The notes under the pieces: model-generated
Told to the model about the DNA's origin: nothing
Database searches by the model: none
The model's input: the letters and a program-made list of their open reading frames with translations, nothing else
Shown here: piece by piece, positions 16,176 to 25,611 of the stretch
Position numbering within the stretch: position 1 is the stretch's first letter
How the letters are laid out: each line of letters begins with the position of its first letter
NCBI RefSeq assembly: GCF_000877395.1
Contig: NZ_JYFE01000028.1
Span: 1 to 44,200 of the forward strand
DNA: 44,200 nucleotides
Direction of reading: 5' to 3'
From: Jannaschia aquimarina
GTDB lineage: Bacteria > Pseudomonadota > Alphaproteobacteria > Rhodobacterales > Rhodobacteraceae
Made by a program: the position numbers and the translations under genes

Positions 16176-17760
16176 CCGGCGCCGCGGCCAGAAGGTCGCG
16201 CGTATAGGGATGGGCAGGGGCGTCGAAGACCTCGACCCCCTCCTCGACGATCCGGCCTGCGCGCATGACCAGCACCCGGTCGCAGACCGCGCGCACCACG
16301 GTCAGATCGTGGCTGATGAACAGGTAGGACAGGCCCATCCGTTCTTGAAGGTCGCGCAGCAGCGCCAGCACCTGCGCGCGCACCCGCACGTCCAGCGCGC
16401 TGACGGCCTCGTCGAGGACGACGATTTCCGGCTCGGTGATCAGGGCGCGTGCGATGGCGATGCGCTGACGCTGGCCGCCGCTGAACTCATGGGGATACTT
16501 GGCCATGTCCCCTGTACTCAGGCCCACGGCTTCCAGCGCGGCGCCCACCCGGTCGCGCCAGTCGCGCGGGCGGCCCGTCAGGTGGAACGGCTCGGCCACC
16601 AGCTTGGCGACGCTCCAGCGCGGGTCGAAGCTGCCATAGGGGTCCTGGAAGACGACGCTGATCCGCGCCCGGTCCGCGAAGGTCATCGCCGTGCCCCCCG
16701 GCCGGCCCAGCAGACGGATCGCGCCGCCCTGCACCGGCTCCAGCCCCAGGAGCGCGCGCGTGAGCGTGGACTTGCCGCAGCCGCTCTCGCCCACCAGACC
16801 CAGCGCCTCGCCATGGTTCAGCACCAGCGACACGCCATCGACCGCCGCCAGATCGCCGTAGCGCCGCACCAGGTCCTCGGCCTCCAGCACCGGGCGCGCC
16901 GGCACCTCGCGCCGCACCCGCGGGGCCGGGGAAGAGGCCGCCAGCAGGTCGCGCGTATAGGGATGGCGCATCTCGCGGAACAGCGGCTCCGTCGCGCCCG
17001 CCTCGACGACGGCGCCGTCCTTCATGACGGCCACCCGGTCGGCGCGGCCCGCCACGACGCCCAGATCGTGGGTGATCAGCACCATGCCGATCCGCTCCTC
17101 CTCGACGAGGCCGCGCAGCAGGTCCAGCACCTGCGCCTGCGTCGTCACGTCCAGCGCCGTCGTGGGCTCGTCCGCGATCAGCAGGCGCGGATGGCGGGCG
17201 ATGGCCATGGCGATGCAGACCCGCTGGCGCTGCCCGCCCGACAGCTCGTGGGGGTAGCGGTCCAGCGGGATCGACCCCAGCCCCACCCGGTCCAGCCGGT
17301 CGCGGGCGACCGCCTCCGCCTCGGCCCGGCCGGTTCCGCGCAGGCGCAGCGTCTCCGCCACCTGACGCCCGATCGTGTGGACCGGGTTCAGCGCGGTCAT
17401 CGGCTCCTGGAAGATCATGCCGATCTCCTCGCCGCGCACGCCCAGCCAGTCCCGCTCGCGCAGATCCAGCAGATCGCGCCCCGCCAGCGCAACGCGACCC
17501 GAAGCCCGCGCCGCGCGCGGCAGCAGCCCCATGCAGGCCAGCGCCGTCATCGACTTGCCCGACCCGCTCTCGCCCACCAGCCCCAGCACTTCGCCCGGCG
17601 GCAGGCTCAGGGACACGTCCCGCAGGATCGGCGCCCCCCCGATGGAGACCGAGAGCCCCTCGACCTCCAGCAGAGCCGCGCCCGTCTTCTTCGCTTCGGA
17701 AATATCCCGGGGAGCGCGAGGGGCTGGCCCCTCGCCCCCGCCCGTGCCGTCCGCGCTCAC
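16126..17760 (-). CDS. Peptide/nickel-type ABC transporter ATP-binding protein, two fused ATPase domains
   Basis: A 544-residue protein with two complete ABC domains. Domain 1 has Walker [12 protein letters not shown], signature LSGGQRQR and Walker [13 protein letters not shown]. Domain 2 has [19 protein letters not shown] and [12 protein letters not shown]. Both end in the [10 protein letters not shown] segment typical of OppD/OppF. It powers uptake (or export) through the two permeases upstream. The GTG at 17760 overlaps the permease stop (GTGA). About 20 of the first 30 residues are encoded by dispersed repeat copy B, so the conserved protein really begins near LLEVEGLSV. The end overlaps the convergent lipid gene by 50 bp. 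Confidence 0.9.
   Translation of the reverse strand: MSADGTGGGEGPAPRAPRDISEAKKTGAALLEVEGLSVSIGGAPILRDVSLSLPPGEVLGLVGESGSGKSMTALACMGLLPRAARASGRVALAGRDLLDLRERDWLGVRGEEIGMIFQEPMTALNPVHTIGRQVAETLRLRGTGRAEAEAVARDRLDRVGLGSIPLDRYPHELSGGQRQRVCIAMAIARHPRLLIADEPTTALDVTTQAQVLDLLRGLVEEERIGMVLITHDLGVVAGRADRVAVMKDGAVVEAGATEPLFREMRHPYTRDLLAASSPAPRVRREVPARPVLEAEDLVRRYGDLAAVDGVSLVLNHGEALGLVGESGCGKSTLTRALLGLEPVQGGAIRLLGRPGGTAMTFADRARISVVFQDPYGSFDPRWSVAKLVAEPFHLTGRPRDWRDRVGAALEAVGLSTGDMAKYPHEFSGGQRQRIAIARALITEPEIVVLDEAVSALDVRVRAQVLALLRDLQERMGLSYLFISHDLTVVRAVCDRVLVMRAGRIVEEGVEVFDAPAHPYTRDLLAAAPVIPPDWRPAPTEAAAP
17676..17735 (-). repeat. Dispersed hairpin repeat, copy B, inside an ABC ATPase reading frame
   Basis: Minus-strand copy nearly identical to 12428-12486: a 9-bp inverted repeat (17716-17735) followed by the GGGATATTTCCGAAGCGAAGAAG tail and GGGCGCGG, with one substitution and one extra base. 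It lies at the junction between the permease and ATPase genes and is read through in frame as the ATPase N-terminal extension ([17 protein letters not shown]). Confidence 0.85.
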
Positions 17761-18593
17761 GCCCGCAACCTCCGCAGGCGCGGGTCCAGCAGGTCCCGCA
17801 AGCCGTCGCCCAGCAGGTTCAGGCCCAGCACGGTCACCACGATGGCCAGCCCCGGCAGCAGTGCCAGCGACGGGGCGGAGTAGATCATCGTCTGCGCCTC
17901 GGACAGCATCCGGCCCCAGGAGGCGGTGGGCGGCTGCGCGCCGAGCCCCACATAGGACAGAGCCGCCTCCGCGAGGATCCCCAGAGAGAACTGGATCGTC
18001 GCCTGCACGATCAGCAGGTTGGCGATGTTGGGCAGCACGTGCTGCACCGAGATCCGCGCCGCGCCCTTGCCCGCCACCCGCGCCGCCATGACGTAATCCA
18101 GCGTCCAGATCGGCAGCGCGCCGCCCCGGGCCACGCGGGCGAAGACGGGGATGTTGAAGATGCCGATGGCGAGGATCGCGTTGACGGCGCTGGGCCCGAA
18201 GACGGCGGTGATCAGGATCGCGATGACCAGCGACGGGAACGCGAAGACCAAGTCGTTGCCCCGCATCACCACCTCGTCGATCCAGCTTCCCCGCCGCGCC
18301 GCCGCCAGCAGGCCCAGCGGCACGCCCGCCACGATGCCGATGCCGACGGCCACAAGGGCCACCGCGATCGAGGTCCGCGCGCCCTCCATCAGCAGCGAAA
18401 CCATGTCCCGCCCCAACTGATCCGTGCCCAGCCAATGGGCGGCCGAGGGCGGCTGCAGCCGGGCCCCGATCTCCAGCCGGGTGATGTCGTGGGGCGTCCA
18501 GACCAGCGACAGCGCGGCCATTGCCGCCACGGCCGCCGTGATCGCCGCCCCGATCCACAGCGCCGGGCTCCCGCGGGTCGGGCTACCGCGCAC
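17757..18593 (-). CDS. ABC transporter permease, DppC/OppC family
   Basis: A 278-residue inner-membrane permease with six expected helices. It has the DppC-type N-terminal HWLGTDQLGRDMVSLLMEGAR motif and the EAA-loop equivalent around YVMAARVAGKGAARISVQHVLPN, which docks on the ATPase. GTG 18593 overlaps the upstream permease by 11 bp; its stop overlaps the ATPase start. It pairs with the DppB-type permease to form the channel. Confidence 0.92.
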   Translation of the reverse strand: MRGSPTRGSPALWIGAAITAAVAAMAALSLVWTPHDITRLEIGARLQPPSAAHWLGTDQLGRDMVSLLMEGARTSIAVALVAVGIGIVAGVPLGLLAAARRGSWIDEVVMRGNDLVFAFPSLVIAILITAVFGPSAVNAILAIGIFNIPVFARVARGGALPIWTLDYVMAARVAGKGAARISVQHVLPNIANLLIVQATIQFSLGILAEAALSYVGLGAQPPTASWGRMLSEAQTMIYSAPSLALLPGLAIVVTVLGLNLLGDGLRDLLDPRLRRLRA

Positions 18594-19533
18594 GGGGTCG
18601 CCTCAGGCGCGGATCGGCCAGCGTGTAGGCGACCTCGACCAGGAAGGTGACCAGGATCACAGCCGCCACCAGCAGCATCGTCACCGATTGCACGACGATC
18701 AGGTCGCGCGCCGTGATCCCCTGGAAGATCAGCCGCCCCAAGCCCGGCAGAAAGAAGACGTTCTCGATGATGATCGCCCCGGCCAAAAGGAAGCTGAATT
18801 GCAGGCCCATGATCGTCAGCACCGGGATCAGCGCGTTGCGCAGGGCGTGGCGCCAGACCACGGCCCGGCGGCTCAGCCCCTTGGCGCGGGCGGTGCGGAT
18901 ATAGTCCTGATCCAGCGTGTCCAGAACGGCCGAGCGCAGGACCCGCGCCAGGATCGACGCCTGCGGCAGGGCCAGCGCGACTGCGGGCAGCGTCAGCGCC
19001 TTGAGCGCGCCGCCCGGATCGGACCAGCCGGGAAAGCCGCCGGCGCTGAACCAGCGCAGCCCGACGGCGAAGACGAGCACCAGCAGCATGGCGAACCAGA
19101 AATTCGGGATCGCGATGCCGAGCTGCGTCGCGCCCATCACGCCCCAATCCGCCGGCCCGCCCCGCCGCGTGGCCGCCAGCAGGCCCACGGGCAGGGCGAT
19201 GGCCACGGTGAGCGCCAGCGATAGCAGCGCCAGAGGCACGCTCACGCCCACCCGGTCGGCCACCAGTTCGGCCACGGGCACGCGGTAGGTGTAGGACGTC
19301 CCGAAATCCCCGCGCAGCATGCCCCCGGCCCAGCCCAGATACCGCTCCGCCAGCGACCCCTCCAACCCCAGTTCGGCGCGCAGGGCGGCCACGGTGTCGG
19401 GCCGCGCATTCAGGCCCAGCATGAAGGCCGCCGGGTCGCCGGGAACCGCCTGCAACGCCAGAAAGATCACCACGCTCGCCACGACCAGCGACAGGACGAG
19501 CGAGACGGCGCGACGGGCGAGGGCGGACAGCAT
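18583..19533 (-). CDS. ABC transporter permease, DppB/OppB family
   Basis: First gene of the minus-strand ABC operon, 316 residues. The N-terminal helix and QAVPGDPAAFMLG segment are typical of DppB. The EAA-type loop is YIRTARAKGLSRRAVVWRHALRNALIP, and the protein ends with the usual YTLADPRLR. No substrate-binding protein gene adjoins the operon on either side, although these systems normally carry one; it must be elsewhere or shared. Confidence 0.92.
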   Translation of the reverse strand: MLSALARRAVSLVLSLVVASVVIFLALQAVPGDPAAFMLGLNARPDTVAALRAELGLEGSLAERYLGWAGGMLRGDFGTSYTYRVPVAELVADRVGVSVPLALLSLALTVAIALPVGLLAATRRGGPADWGVMGATQLGIAIPNFWFAMLLVLVFAVGLRWFSAGGFPGWSDPGGALKALTLPAVALALPQASILARVLRSAVLDTLDQDYIRTARAKGLSRRAVVWRHALRNALIPVLTIMGLQFSFLLAGAIIIENVFFLPGLGRLIFQGITARDLIVVQSVTMLLVAAVILVTFLVEVAYTLADPRLRRPRAR

Positions 19534-19982
19534 GCGCCGACGCTACCGCGCCCGCGGGCGGGGGTGAAGCGCGGTGTCGGGGGCGGGCCGGCTTGCTTTC
19601 ATGCAGCGCCGGATCCCATGCGCGAACGGGCGATCTGCGTGCCGTCGGGGGCGCGACCAGGGGGACATGCGACGACGAGGCTGCTCATCGCCTGTCGCCC
19701 GGCGCGCGTCCGTATGGACGCCCGCCGGGGTTGGCGTCGTCTGCACGATCGACGTTCCGGTCAGTGCGAGCCCGAGCGACGTGATCCTCTTCCGCGCACC
19801 GGGCGTTGTCGCGAAAACCGAGCCCGCCGCCGACGCCCGGCCGGGCAGAAGTGAGGTCTGGCAGAGGCCCCGTTCTCCCGTCCGTGAAGCTGGCCCCGTG
19901 TCCCCCGCTCCGGTCCTGGTCGTCGCGGATGCAGCCGTTCATCTTCGTAAACGTGGGAGCCGCAGAAAGCCCGGCACCGCCT

Positions 19983-20023
19983 GTGCAGACGGGGGGTGCA
20001 CGGGGGGTGCACGGGGGGTGCAC
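19983..20023 (+). repeat. Phased GTGCAC array, copy 1
   Basis: One GTGCAG (19983) followed by three GTGCAC palindromes at 19996, 20007 and 20018, separated by G-runs. The spacing is 13, 11 and 11 bp, so sites fall on one face of the helix. It lies about 170 bp upstream of the ETF-QO start, G-rich on the coding strand. The same unit order and spacing recur at 30004-30044 on the other strand. It probably binds a protein cooperatively; the factor is unknown. Confidence 0.75.
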
Positions 20024-20071
20024 AGCGATTTTAGGTCCAGATTCCGGCTCTGGCGCCCGATCTGGCCCTAT

Positions 20072-20089
20072 CGTTAACCTCGGTTAACG
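20072..20089. promoter_or_regulatory. 18-bp palindrome CGTTAACC-TC-GGTTAACG upstream of ETF-QO
   Basis: Perfect 8-bp arms with a 2-bp centre, 103 bp before the ETF-QO start. It contains two TTAA cores 6 bp apart, one base short of the CtrA spacing (TTAA-N7-TTAA), so a CtrA site is not claimed. It may be an operator for the ETF-QO promoter. Confidence 0.45.
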
Positions 20090-20192
20090 CGCTGTCCGCC
20101 CCCGCGACATGATGTTGCGTCACGATTGACCCCGGGACAACCGATGCCCATACCACGCCGCAACTTTGCATGTGCAGCATCAGGGGAAAGCC

Positions 20193-21842
20193 ATGGCCGA
20201 AGCCGTCGAACGCGAGAGCATGGAATACGATGTCGTCATCGTCGGCGCCGGTCCGGCGGGCCTGTCCGCCGCCATCCGCCTCAAGCAGCTCGACGCCGAT
20301 CTCAACGTCGTGGTGCTCGAGAAGGGCTCCGAGGTCGGCGCCCATATCCTGTCGGGCGCGGTCCTCGATCCGGTCGGTCTGGACGCGCTGATGCCCGACT
20401 GGAAGGACAGGGGCGCGCCGCTGAACGTGCCTGTAACCTCCGACAAGTTCTACGTTCTGGGCGAGGAGGGGCGCGTCGGCGTCCCCACCGCCATGATGCC
20501 GCCGCTGATGTCGAACCACGGCGCCTACATCGTCTCGATGGGCAATGTCTGCCGCTGGATGGCCGAGCAGGCCGAGGCGCTGGGCGTCGAGGTCTTCCCC
20601 GGCATGGCCTGTTCGGAACTGGTCTTCGACGGCGACCGGGTGGCCGGCGTGGTGGCCGGAGAGTTCGGCAAGAACCCCGACGGCACCATCGGCGACGGCT
20701 ACGAGCCGGGGATGGAGCTGCGCGGCAAGTACGTCCTGCTGGGCGAAGGCGTGCGTGGCAGCCTCTCCAAGCAGGTGATCGCGAAGTACGGTCTCGACGC
20801 CGATGCCGAGCCGCAGAAATACGGCCTCGGCATGAAGGAGCTGTGGGAGATCGACCCCGCGAAGCACAAGCCCGGCAGCGTCCTGCACACGATGGGATGG
20901 CCGCTGGGCTCGAATGCCGGCGGGGGCTCCTTCATCTATCACCTTGACAACAATCAGGTCTATGTCGGCTTCGTCGTCCACCTGAACTACAAGAACCCCT
21001 ATGTGAACCCGTACCTGTCGTTCCAGCAATTCAAGCACCATCCCATGGTCGCAGAGCTGCTGGAGGGCGGAAAGCGGGTGTCCTACGGCGCCCGCGCGAT
21101 CACCGAGGGCGGCTGGCAATCGCTGCCCAGGACCGTCTTTCCCGGCGGCGCGCTGCTGGGCTGTGCGGCGGGCATGGTCAATGTCCCGCGCATCAAGGGC
21201 AACCATAACGCGATGCTGTCGGGCAAGGCCGCGGCCGAGGCGGCCTACGAGGCGATCCAGGCGGGGCGCGAGGGCGACGTGCTGGAGGCCTACGACACCG
21301 AAGTGCGCGACGGGGCCATCGGCAAGGACCTCAAGCGCGTACGCAACGTCAAGCCGCTCTGGTCGAATTACGGCCTGACGGCGTCGCTTGTGGGTGGCGG
21401 CTTCGACATGTGGGTGGCGAACGTCACCGGATGGAACCCGCTGGGCACCCGGAGCCACGGCAAGTCCGACGCCGCCTCGACCGAGCCCGCCTCCAAGCAC
21501 AAGCCGATCGACTACCCCAAGCCCGACGGCAAGCTCAGCTTCGACCGCCTGACCAATGTGGCCTTCAGCTTCACCAACCACGAAGAGAGCCAGCCGGCCC
21601 ACCTGACGCTCAAGAACCCGGACGTGCCGGTCGAGATCGACCTCAGGCAATATGACGGCCCGTCCAGCCGCTATTGCCCGGCCGGCGTCTACGAATTCGT
21701 CGGAGAAGGCGACGACGCGCGTTTCGTCATCAACTTCCAGAACTGCGTCCACTGCAAGACCTGCGACATCAAGGATCCGGCGCAGAACATCGTCTGGACC
21801 ACGCCACAAGGCGGCGACGGGCCGAATTACCCGAATATGTGA
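20193..21842 (+). CDS. Electron transfer flavoprotein-ubiquinone oxidoreductase
   Basis: Membrane-associated FAD and iron-sulfur enzyme that passes electrons from reduced ETF (fatty-acid and amino-acid dehydrogenations, demethylation) to ubiquinone. It is 549 residues, close to the family length. The FAD-binding VVIVGAGPAGLSAAIRL sits near the N-terminus. The C-terminal 4Fe-4S cluster ligands are in YCPAGVYEF and NCVHCKTCDIKDP, ending in the conserved PQGGDGPNYPNM. ATG 20193 is preferred over TTG 20166 because AGGGGAAAG precedes it. It stands alone, with regulatory palindromes upstream. Confidence 0.95.
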   Translation: MAEAVERESMEYDVVIVGAGPAGLSAAIRLKQLDADLNVVVLEKGSEVGAHILSGAVLDPVGLDALMPDWKDRGAPLNVPVTSDKFYVLGEEGRVGVPTAMMPPLMSNHGAYIVSMGNVCRWMAEQAEALGVEVFPGMACSELVFDGDRVAGVVAGEFGKNPDGTIGDGYEPGMELRGKYVLLGEGVRGSLSKQVIAKYGLDADAEPQKYGLGMKELWEIDPAKHKPGSVLHTMGWPLGSNAGGGSFIYHLDNNQVYVGFVVHLNYKNPYVNPYLSFQQFKHHPMVAELLEGGKRVSYGARAITEGGWQSLPRTVFPGGALLGCAAGMVNVPRIKGNHNAMLSGKAAAEAAYEAIQAGREGDVLEAYDTEVRDGAIGKDLKRVRNVKPLWSNYGLTASLVGGGFDMWVANVTGWNPLGTRSHGKSDAASTEPASKHKPIDYPKPDGKLSFDRLTNVAFSFTNHEESQPAHLTLKNPDVPVEIDLRQYDGPSSRYCPAGVYEFVGEGDDARFVINFQNCVHCKTCDIKDPAQNIVWTTPQGGDGPNYPNM

Positions 21843-22073
21843 CCCGTAATCGGGTAACGTGCACGGGCGGCGGACAGGGCTTGATCGGGCGGCTGCTCGA
21901 CCGGAGGGCTGCGTCATCCGGACGATTTCGCGCTGAAGCTGTGGCAAGATCGGGCCGACGCGCCCTGAGGGCCGCACAGGCGCGAATATCTGCCCGTGGC
22001 CGCGTTGCATCCGCGAGTCGGGACCCGTAGCGTGCGGCGACTGGCCGACCGTTCCGGCCACCGGAGGACCGCC

Positions 22074-23762
22074 ATGTTCCGCACGCTCATTCTCGCGACC
22101 GCGCTGCTCGTGCCTGCCACGGTGCAGGCGCAGAACGTCGCCGGACCGTATCTGGCCGCCCGCGTGGCCGGGTTCTCCAACGATTATGCCGTCGCCGCGC
22201 GCAACTTCGACCGCCTGCTGCGCCGCGACGACGTTCCGGATGCCGTGTTGGACAACGCCATCGTGGTCTATTCCGCGCTCGGCCGCTTCGACCGCGCCGC
22301 GCAGGCTGCGACCCGTCTGGAAGAGATGGGCCGTCCCAGCCGGTTCGGCGCCAGCGCCCAGATGGTCGATGCGCTGATCAAGGGAGAGATCGGGCAGGCC
22401 CACGACATGCTGAGCGGCGACGAAGGCGTCGGGGGGGCCTTGCTCGACGGTCTCCTGCTGGGCTGGATCGCGATGGCCGAAGACGACCTGGACGGTGCGC
22501 GCGCGGCCTTTGACGCCCTGGCGGAACAGCCGGGCTTCGATTCCTTTGCGCATCTGCACTTGGCCTACGCGCTCGCCTCCGCAGGCGAATTCGAGGAGGC
22601 GCAGGGCCTTCTCTCCGGTGAGACGGAGGGACCGCTCAACCTGACGACCCGCGGGGTCGAGGCGCAGGCGCAGGTCCTGATGCAGCTCGACCGGTCCGAC
22701 GATGCGCTTGAGCTTCTGGAACAGGCGAACGCGGCGACGAATTCCCCGATCCTACAGGATCTGCAGGCCCGCATCGAGGCCGGGGAAGAGATCCCCTGGA
22801 CCTTCCTGCCGGACGCCCGCGCGGGCATGGCCGAAGCGTTCTTCACCCTCGCCGCGATCCTCGCCGGCGAGACCTCGGCGACTTTCACGCTCCTGAACGC
22901 GCAGGCGACTATCTCGCTGCGTCCCGACCATGTCGATGGCCTGATCCTCGTCGGAGAGTTGTTCGACAGCCAGGACCAGTATGCGCTCGCCGCCGAAGTG
23001 TTGCGCCGCGTGCCCGCCAATCATCCGGCCTTCTTCGGGGCGGAGATCGCGCGGAGCGAAGTGCTGCTCTCCTCCGAACGGGAAGAGGCCGCCGTCGAAG
23101 TGTTGCAAGGACTGACCCGCGACCTGCCGGAAAACGCGAATGTCTGGATTGCGCTTGGCGACACCCTGCGGCGTCTCGACCGGTTCGAGGGCGCGGCGGA
23201 CGCCTATAACAGGGCGATCGATCTGCAGGACGAGATCGAGCCGCGCGACTGGTTCCTGTTCTACGCCCGCGGCATCGCCTACGAGCGGACGGACCGCTTC
23301 GATCTGGCGGAGCCGGATTTCCGCCGCGCGCTGGAGTTGAACCCGGATCAGCCGTTGGTGCTGAACTATCTCGGCTATTCGCTGGTCGAGGAACGCATCA
23401 AGCTGGACGAGGCGCTGGACATGATCGAGCGCGCCGTCGAGGCGCGACCCGACGACGGCTACATCACCGACAGTCTGGGCTGGGTGCTCTATCGCCTCGG
23501 CCGGTTCGAAGAGGCGGTCGCCCCGATGGAGCGGGCGGTGCAACTGACGCCGCTCGACCCGCTCATCAACGACCATCTGGGCGACGTGCTCTGGATGGTG
23601 GGCCGCAAGCGCGAGGCGCGGTTCCAGTGGCGCCGGGCCCTGAGCCTCGAGCCCGAGGAGCAGTCCGAGGTCGAGCGCATCCGCCGCAAGCTGGATGTCG
23701 GGCTCGACGTCGTGCTGGAGGAGGAAGGCGGCGTCGGCGCACGGGAGACCGCGCAGGACTAG
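22074..23762 (+). CDS. Exported tetratricopeptide-repeat protein
   Basis: A 562-residue protein with a signal peptide (MFRTLILATALLVPATVQAQ) and TPR-type helical repeats, clearest in the C-terminal half: PENANVWIALGDTLRRL, then YNRAIDLQ; LAEPDFRRALELNPDQPLVL; FEEAVAPMERAVQLTPLDPL. It probably acts as a periplasmic or outer-membrane-associated scaffold; no Cys lipobox is seen. GGAGGA precedes ATG 22074. IspE starts 6 bp after its stop. The 231 bp upstream contain no gene I can support. Confidence 0.85.
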   Translation: MFRTLILATALLVPATVQAQNVAGPYLAARVAGFSNDYAVAARNFDRLLRRDDVPDAVLDNAIVVYSALGRFDRAAQAATRLEEMGRPSRFGASAQMVDALIKGEIGQAHDMLSGDEGVGGALLDGLLLGWIAMAEDDLDGARAAFDALAEQPGFDSFAHLHLAYALASAGEFEEAQGLLSGETEGPLNLTTRGVEAQAQVLMQLDRSDDALELLEQANAATNSPILQDLQARIEAGEEIPWTFLPDARAGMAEAFFTLAAILAGETSATFTLLNAQATISLRPDHVDGLILVGELFDSQDQYALAAEVLRRVPANHPAFFGAEIARSEVLLSSEREEAAVEVLQGLTRDLPENANVWIALGDTLRRLDRFEGAADAYNRAIDLQDEIEPRDWFLFYARGIAYERTDRFDLAEPDFRRALELNPDQPLVLNYLGYSLVEERIKLDEALDMIERAVEARPDDGYITDSLGWVLYRLGRFEEAVAPMERAVQLTPLDPLINDHLGDVLWMVGRKREARFQWRRALSLEPEEQSEVERIRRKLDVGLDVVLEEEGGVGARETAQD

Positions 23763-23768
23763 GCCCGC

Positions 23769-24563
23769 GTGACGGCCCATGTCGCGCCGGCCAAGGTCAA
23801 CCTGTCGCTGCATGTGACGGGGCGGCGGGCGGACGGTCGCCATGATCTGGACAGTCTCGTCGCTTTTGCCGATGTCGGTGACCGCCTCACGGTCGCGCCG
23901 GGGGACAGGCTGTCCGTCAGCGGACCCTTCGCCGCCGGTGTTCCGACGGATGACAGCAACCTGATCCGCCGCGCCTTGCGGGAGGCGGGCGAGAGGCGCA
24001 ACGTGGCCCTCGACAAACGGCTGCCCCACCCCGCCGGGATCGGCGGCGGCTCGTCGGATGCGGCGGCGGTGCTGAGGGCGGTCGGGACGGATCTTTCGGT
24101 CGAGACGCTGATGGCTTTGGGGGCGGACCTGCCGGTCTGCCTGCTTGCGCGGGGCGCGCGGATGCGCGGCGCCGGAGAGCGGGTGGAGCCCGTCGACTTG
24201 CCGCCCCTTCCCGCGGTGCTGGTCAATCCGGGTGTTCCCGTGCCCACCGGCGCCGTCTTTGCGGGCCTCGCGCGTCGTGACAATGCGCCCATGCCGGACC
24301 GGTTGCCGGACTGGCCCGACGCCGCCGCCCTGACCGACTGGCTGACCGGGATGCGCAACGATCTGGAGCCGCCGGCGCGGGCGTTGGCGCCCCCGATCGA
24401 CGAGGCGCTTGCGGCCCTCCGCGACAGCGGGGCCGACCTCGCTCGTATGTCGGGATCCGGGGCGACCTGCTTCGGCCTCTATGCCGACAAGACAGGGGCC
24501 GAGCGCGCGGCGGCGGCGCTCGGACGTCCGGACTGGTGGGTGCAGGCGACCGTTCTGAGCTAG
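23769..24563 (+). CDS. ispE: 4-diphosphocytidyl-2-C-methyl-D-erythritol kinase
   Basis: GHMP kinase of the non-mevalonate (MEP) isoprenoid pathway; it phosphorylates CDP-methylerythritol. At 264 residues it is slightly short for the family. It has the N-terminal APAKVNLSLHVTGRRADGRHDLDSLV, the ATP-binding HPAGIGGGSSDAAAV (about 79-93) and the C-terminal ARMSGSGATCFGLY motif. GTG start 6 bp after the TPR gene, so probably co-transcribed. Its 3' end lies 4 bp from the convergent polyprenyl synthase, another isoprenoid gene. Confidence 0.95.
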   Translation: MTAHVAPAKVNLSLHVTGRRADGRHDLDSLVAFADVGDRLTVAPGDRLSVSGPFAAGVPTDDSNLIRRALREAGERRNVALDKRLPHPAGIGGGSSDAAAVLRAVGTDLSVETLMALGADLPVCLLARGARMRGAGERVEPVDLPPLPAVLVNPGVPVPTGAVFAGLARRDNAPMPDRLPDWPDAAALTDWLTGMRNDLEPPARALAPPIDEALAALRDSGADLARMSGSGATCFGLYADKTGAERAAAALGRPDWWVQATVLS

Positions 24564-24567
24564 CGAC

Positions 24568-25560
24568 CTATTCGGCCCGCGCGACCACGTAATCGGCCAG
24601 ATCCGCCAGCAGATCGCGCAGGTCGTGCGGCGGCAGACGGTCCAGAGCGGCCTTGGCCCGGTCACGCCAGGCCAGCGCCTCGCTCCGGGTCTCCTCCAGG
24701 GTGCCATGCCGCTCGACGATGGCGCGCGCGCGCCCGAAATCGTCCGAACGGCCCTTTTCGATCGCTTCCCGCCAGAATGACCGCTCCTCTTCGTCGCCGC
24801 GCTCCAGCGCACGGATCACGGGCAGCGTCAGCTTCCCCTCGCGGAAATCGTCGCCGAGATTCTTGCCGATCCCGTCGCCCGCCCCGCCGTAATCGAGCCA
24901 GTCGTCGACCATCTGGAAGCTGATCCCCAGCGCGTCGCCGAATTCGGCCAGCGCGCGCACCTGATCCTCGGGCGCGCCGGCGAGGACGCCGCCCACCTCG
25001 GCCGCGGCCTCGAACAGGGCGGCGGTCTTGCCGCGGACGACGCGCAGATAGGTCTCTTCGGTCGTGGCGAGGTTTCTCGCGGCAGAGAGTTGCAGCACCT
25101 CGCCCTCGGCGATCGTGGCGGCGGCGCCGGACAGGATGTCGAGCACGCGCAGGGATCCCGTCTCGACCATCAACTGAAAGCTGCGCGCGAACAGGTAATC
25201 CCCCACGAGCACGCTGGACGGATTGTCCCAGAGCAGGTTCGCCGTCGGCCGCCCCCGTCGCTGGGTGCTTTCGTCGACGACATCGTCATGCAGCAGCGTC
25301 GCGGTATGAATGAACTCGACCGTGGCGGCCAGCTTGATATGGTCCTCGCCCTCATGGCCCATCATCCGGGCCGTGGCGACCGTGATCAGCGGCCGCACCC
25401 GCTTGCCGCCGCCGCCGACCAGATGGGCCGTCACCTCGGGGATGCGGGGCGCATGCTCGCTGGCCATCCGTTCCCGGATCAGGGCATCCACCGCGGCCAT
25501 CTCGGACGAGAGCGCGGCCGCCAGACGTTCGTGCGGCTTGGGGGGCTGGGCGTCGTTCAC
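24568..25560 (-). CDS. Polyprenyl diphosphate synthase (octa/decaprenyl type)
   Basis: Makes the long isoprenoid tail of ubiquinone from IPP and an allylic diphosphate. It is 330 residues. GGGGKRVRP (49-57) binds diphosphate, the first aspartate-rich motif is LLHDDVVDES (about 89-98), and the second is FQMVDDWLDYGG. GTG 25560 is preferred because upstream frame residues are non-conserved and overlap the divergent DUF2007 gene. It is convergent with ispE and divergent from DUF2007 with about 50 bp between starts. Confidence 0.93.
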   Translation of the reverse strand: MNDAQPPKPHERLAAALSSEMAAVDALIRERMASEHAPRIPEVTAHLVGGGGKRVRPLITVATARMMGHEGEDHIKLAATVEFIHTATLLHDDVVDESTQRRGRPTANLLWDNPSSVLVGDYLFARSFQLMVETGSLRVLDILSGAAATIAEGEVLQLSAARNLATTEETYLRVVRGKTAALFEAAAEVGGVLAGAPEDQVRALAEFGDALGISFQMVDDWLDYGGAGDGIGKNLGDDFREGKLTLPVIRALERGDEEERSFWREAIEKGRSDDFGRARAIVERHGTLEETRSEALAWRDRAKAALDRLPPHDLRDLLADLADYVVARAE

Positions 25561-25611
25561 GCGGGCGTCTCCGTCTCGACAGGGGCGCGTGGCCCGCTTA
25601 GCTGTGATGCG

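Larger units (their letters stand above)
19534..20192. other. 659-bp intergenic region between the ABC operon and ETF-QO
   Basis: No supported gene. All open frames here are short, Arg/Pro-rich and unlike known proteins. The region holds the promoters of two divergent units, a phased GTGCAC array (19983-20023) and an 18-bp palindrome (20072-20089). The ETF-QO ribosome site AGGGGAAAG lies just before ATG 20193. Confidence 0.6.

Noticed and set aside
12428-17735. Insertion sequence ends flanking a composite element
   Set aside because: Repeats A and B are inverted relative to each other but enclose unrelated housekeeping-type operons, with no transposase and no target duplication seen.
19983-20023. 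Short CRISPR array or plasmid-type replication iterons
   Set aside because: Units are only 11 bp with G-run spacers that are not unique, and no cas, rep or parA genes lie nearby.
20072-20089. CtrA binding site
   Set aside because: The two TTAA cores are separated by 6 bp, whereas CtrA requires 7 bp.
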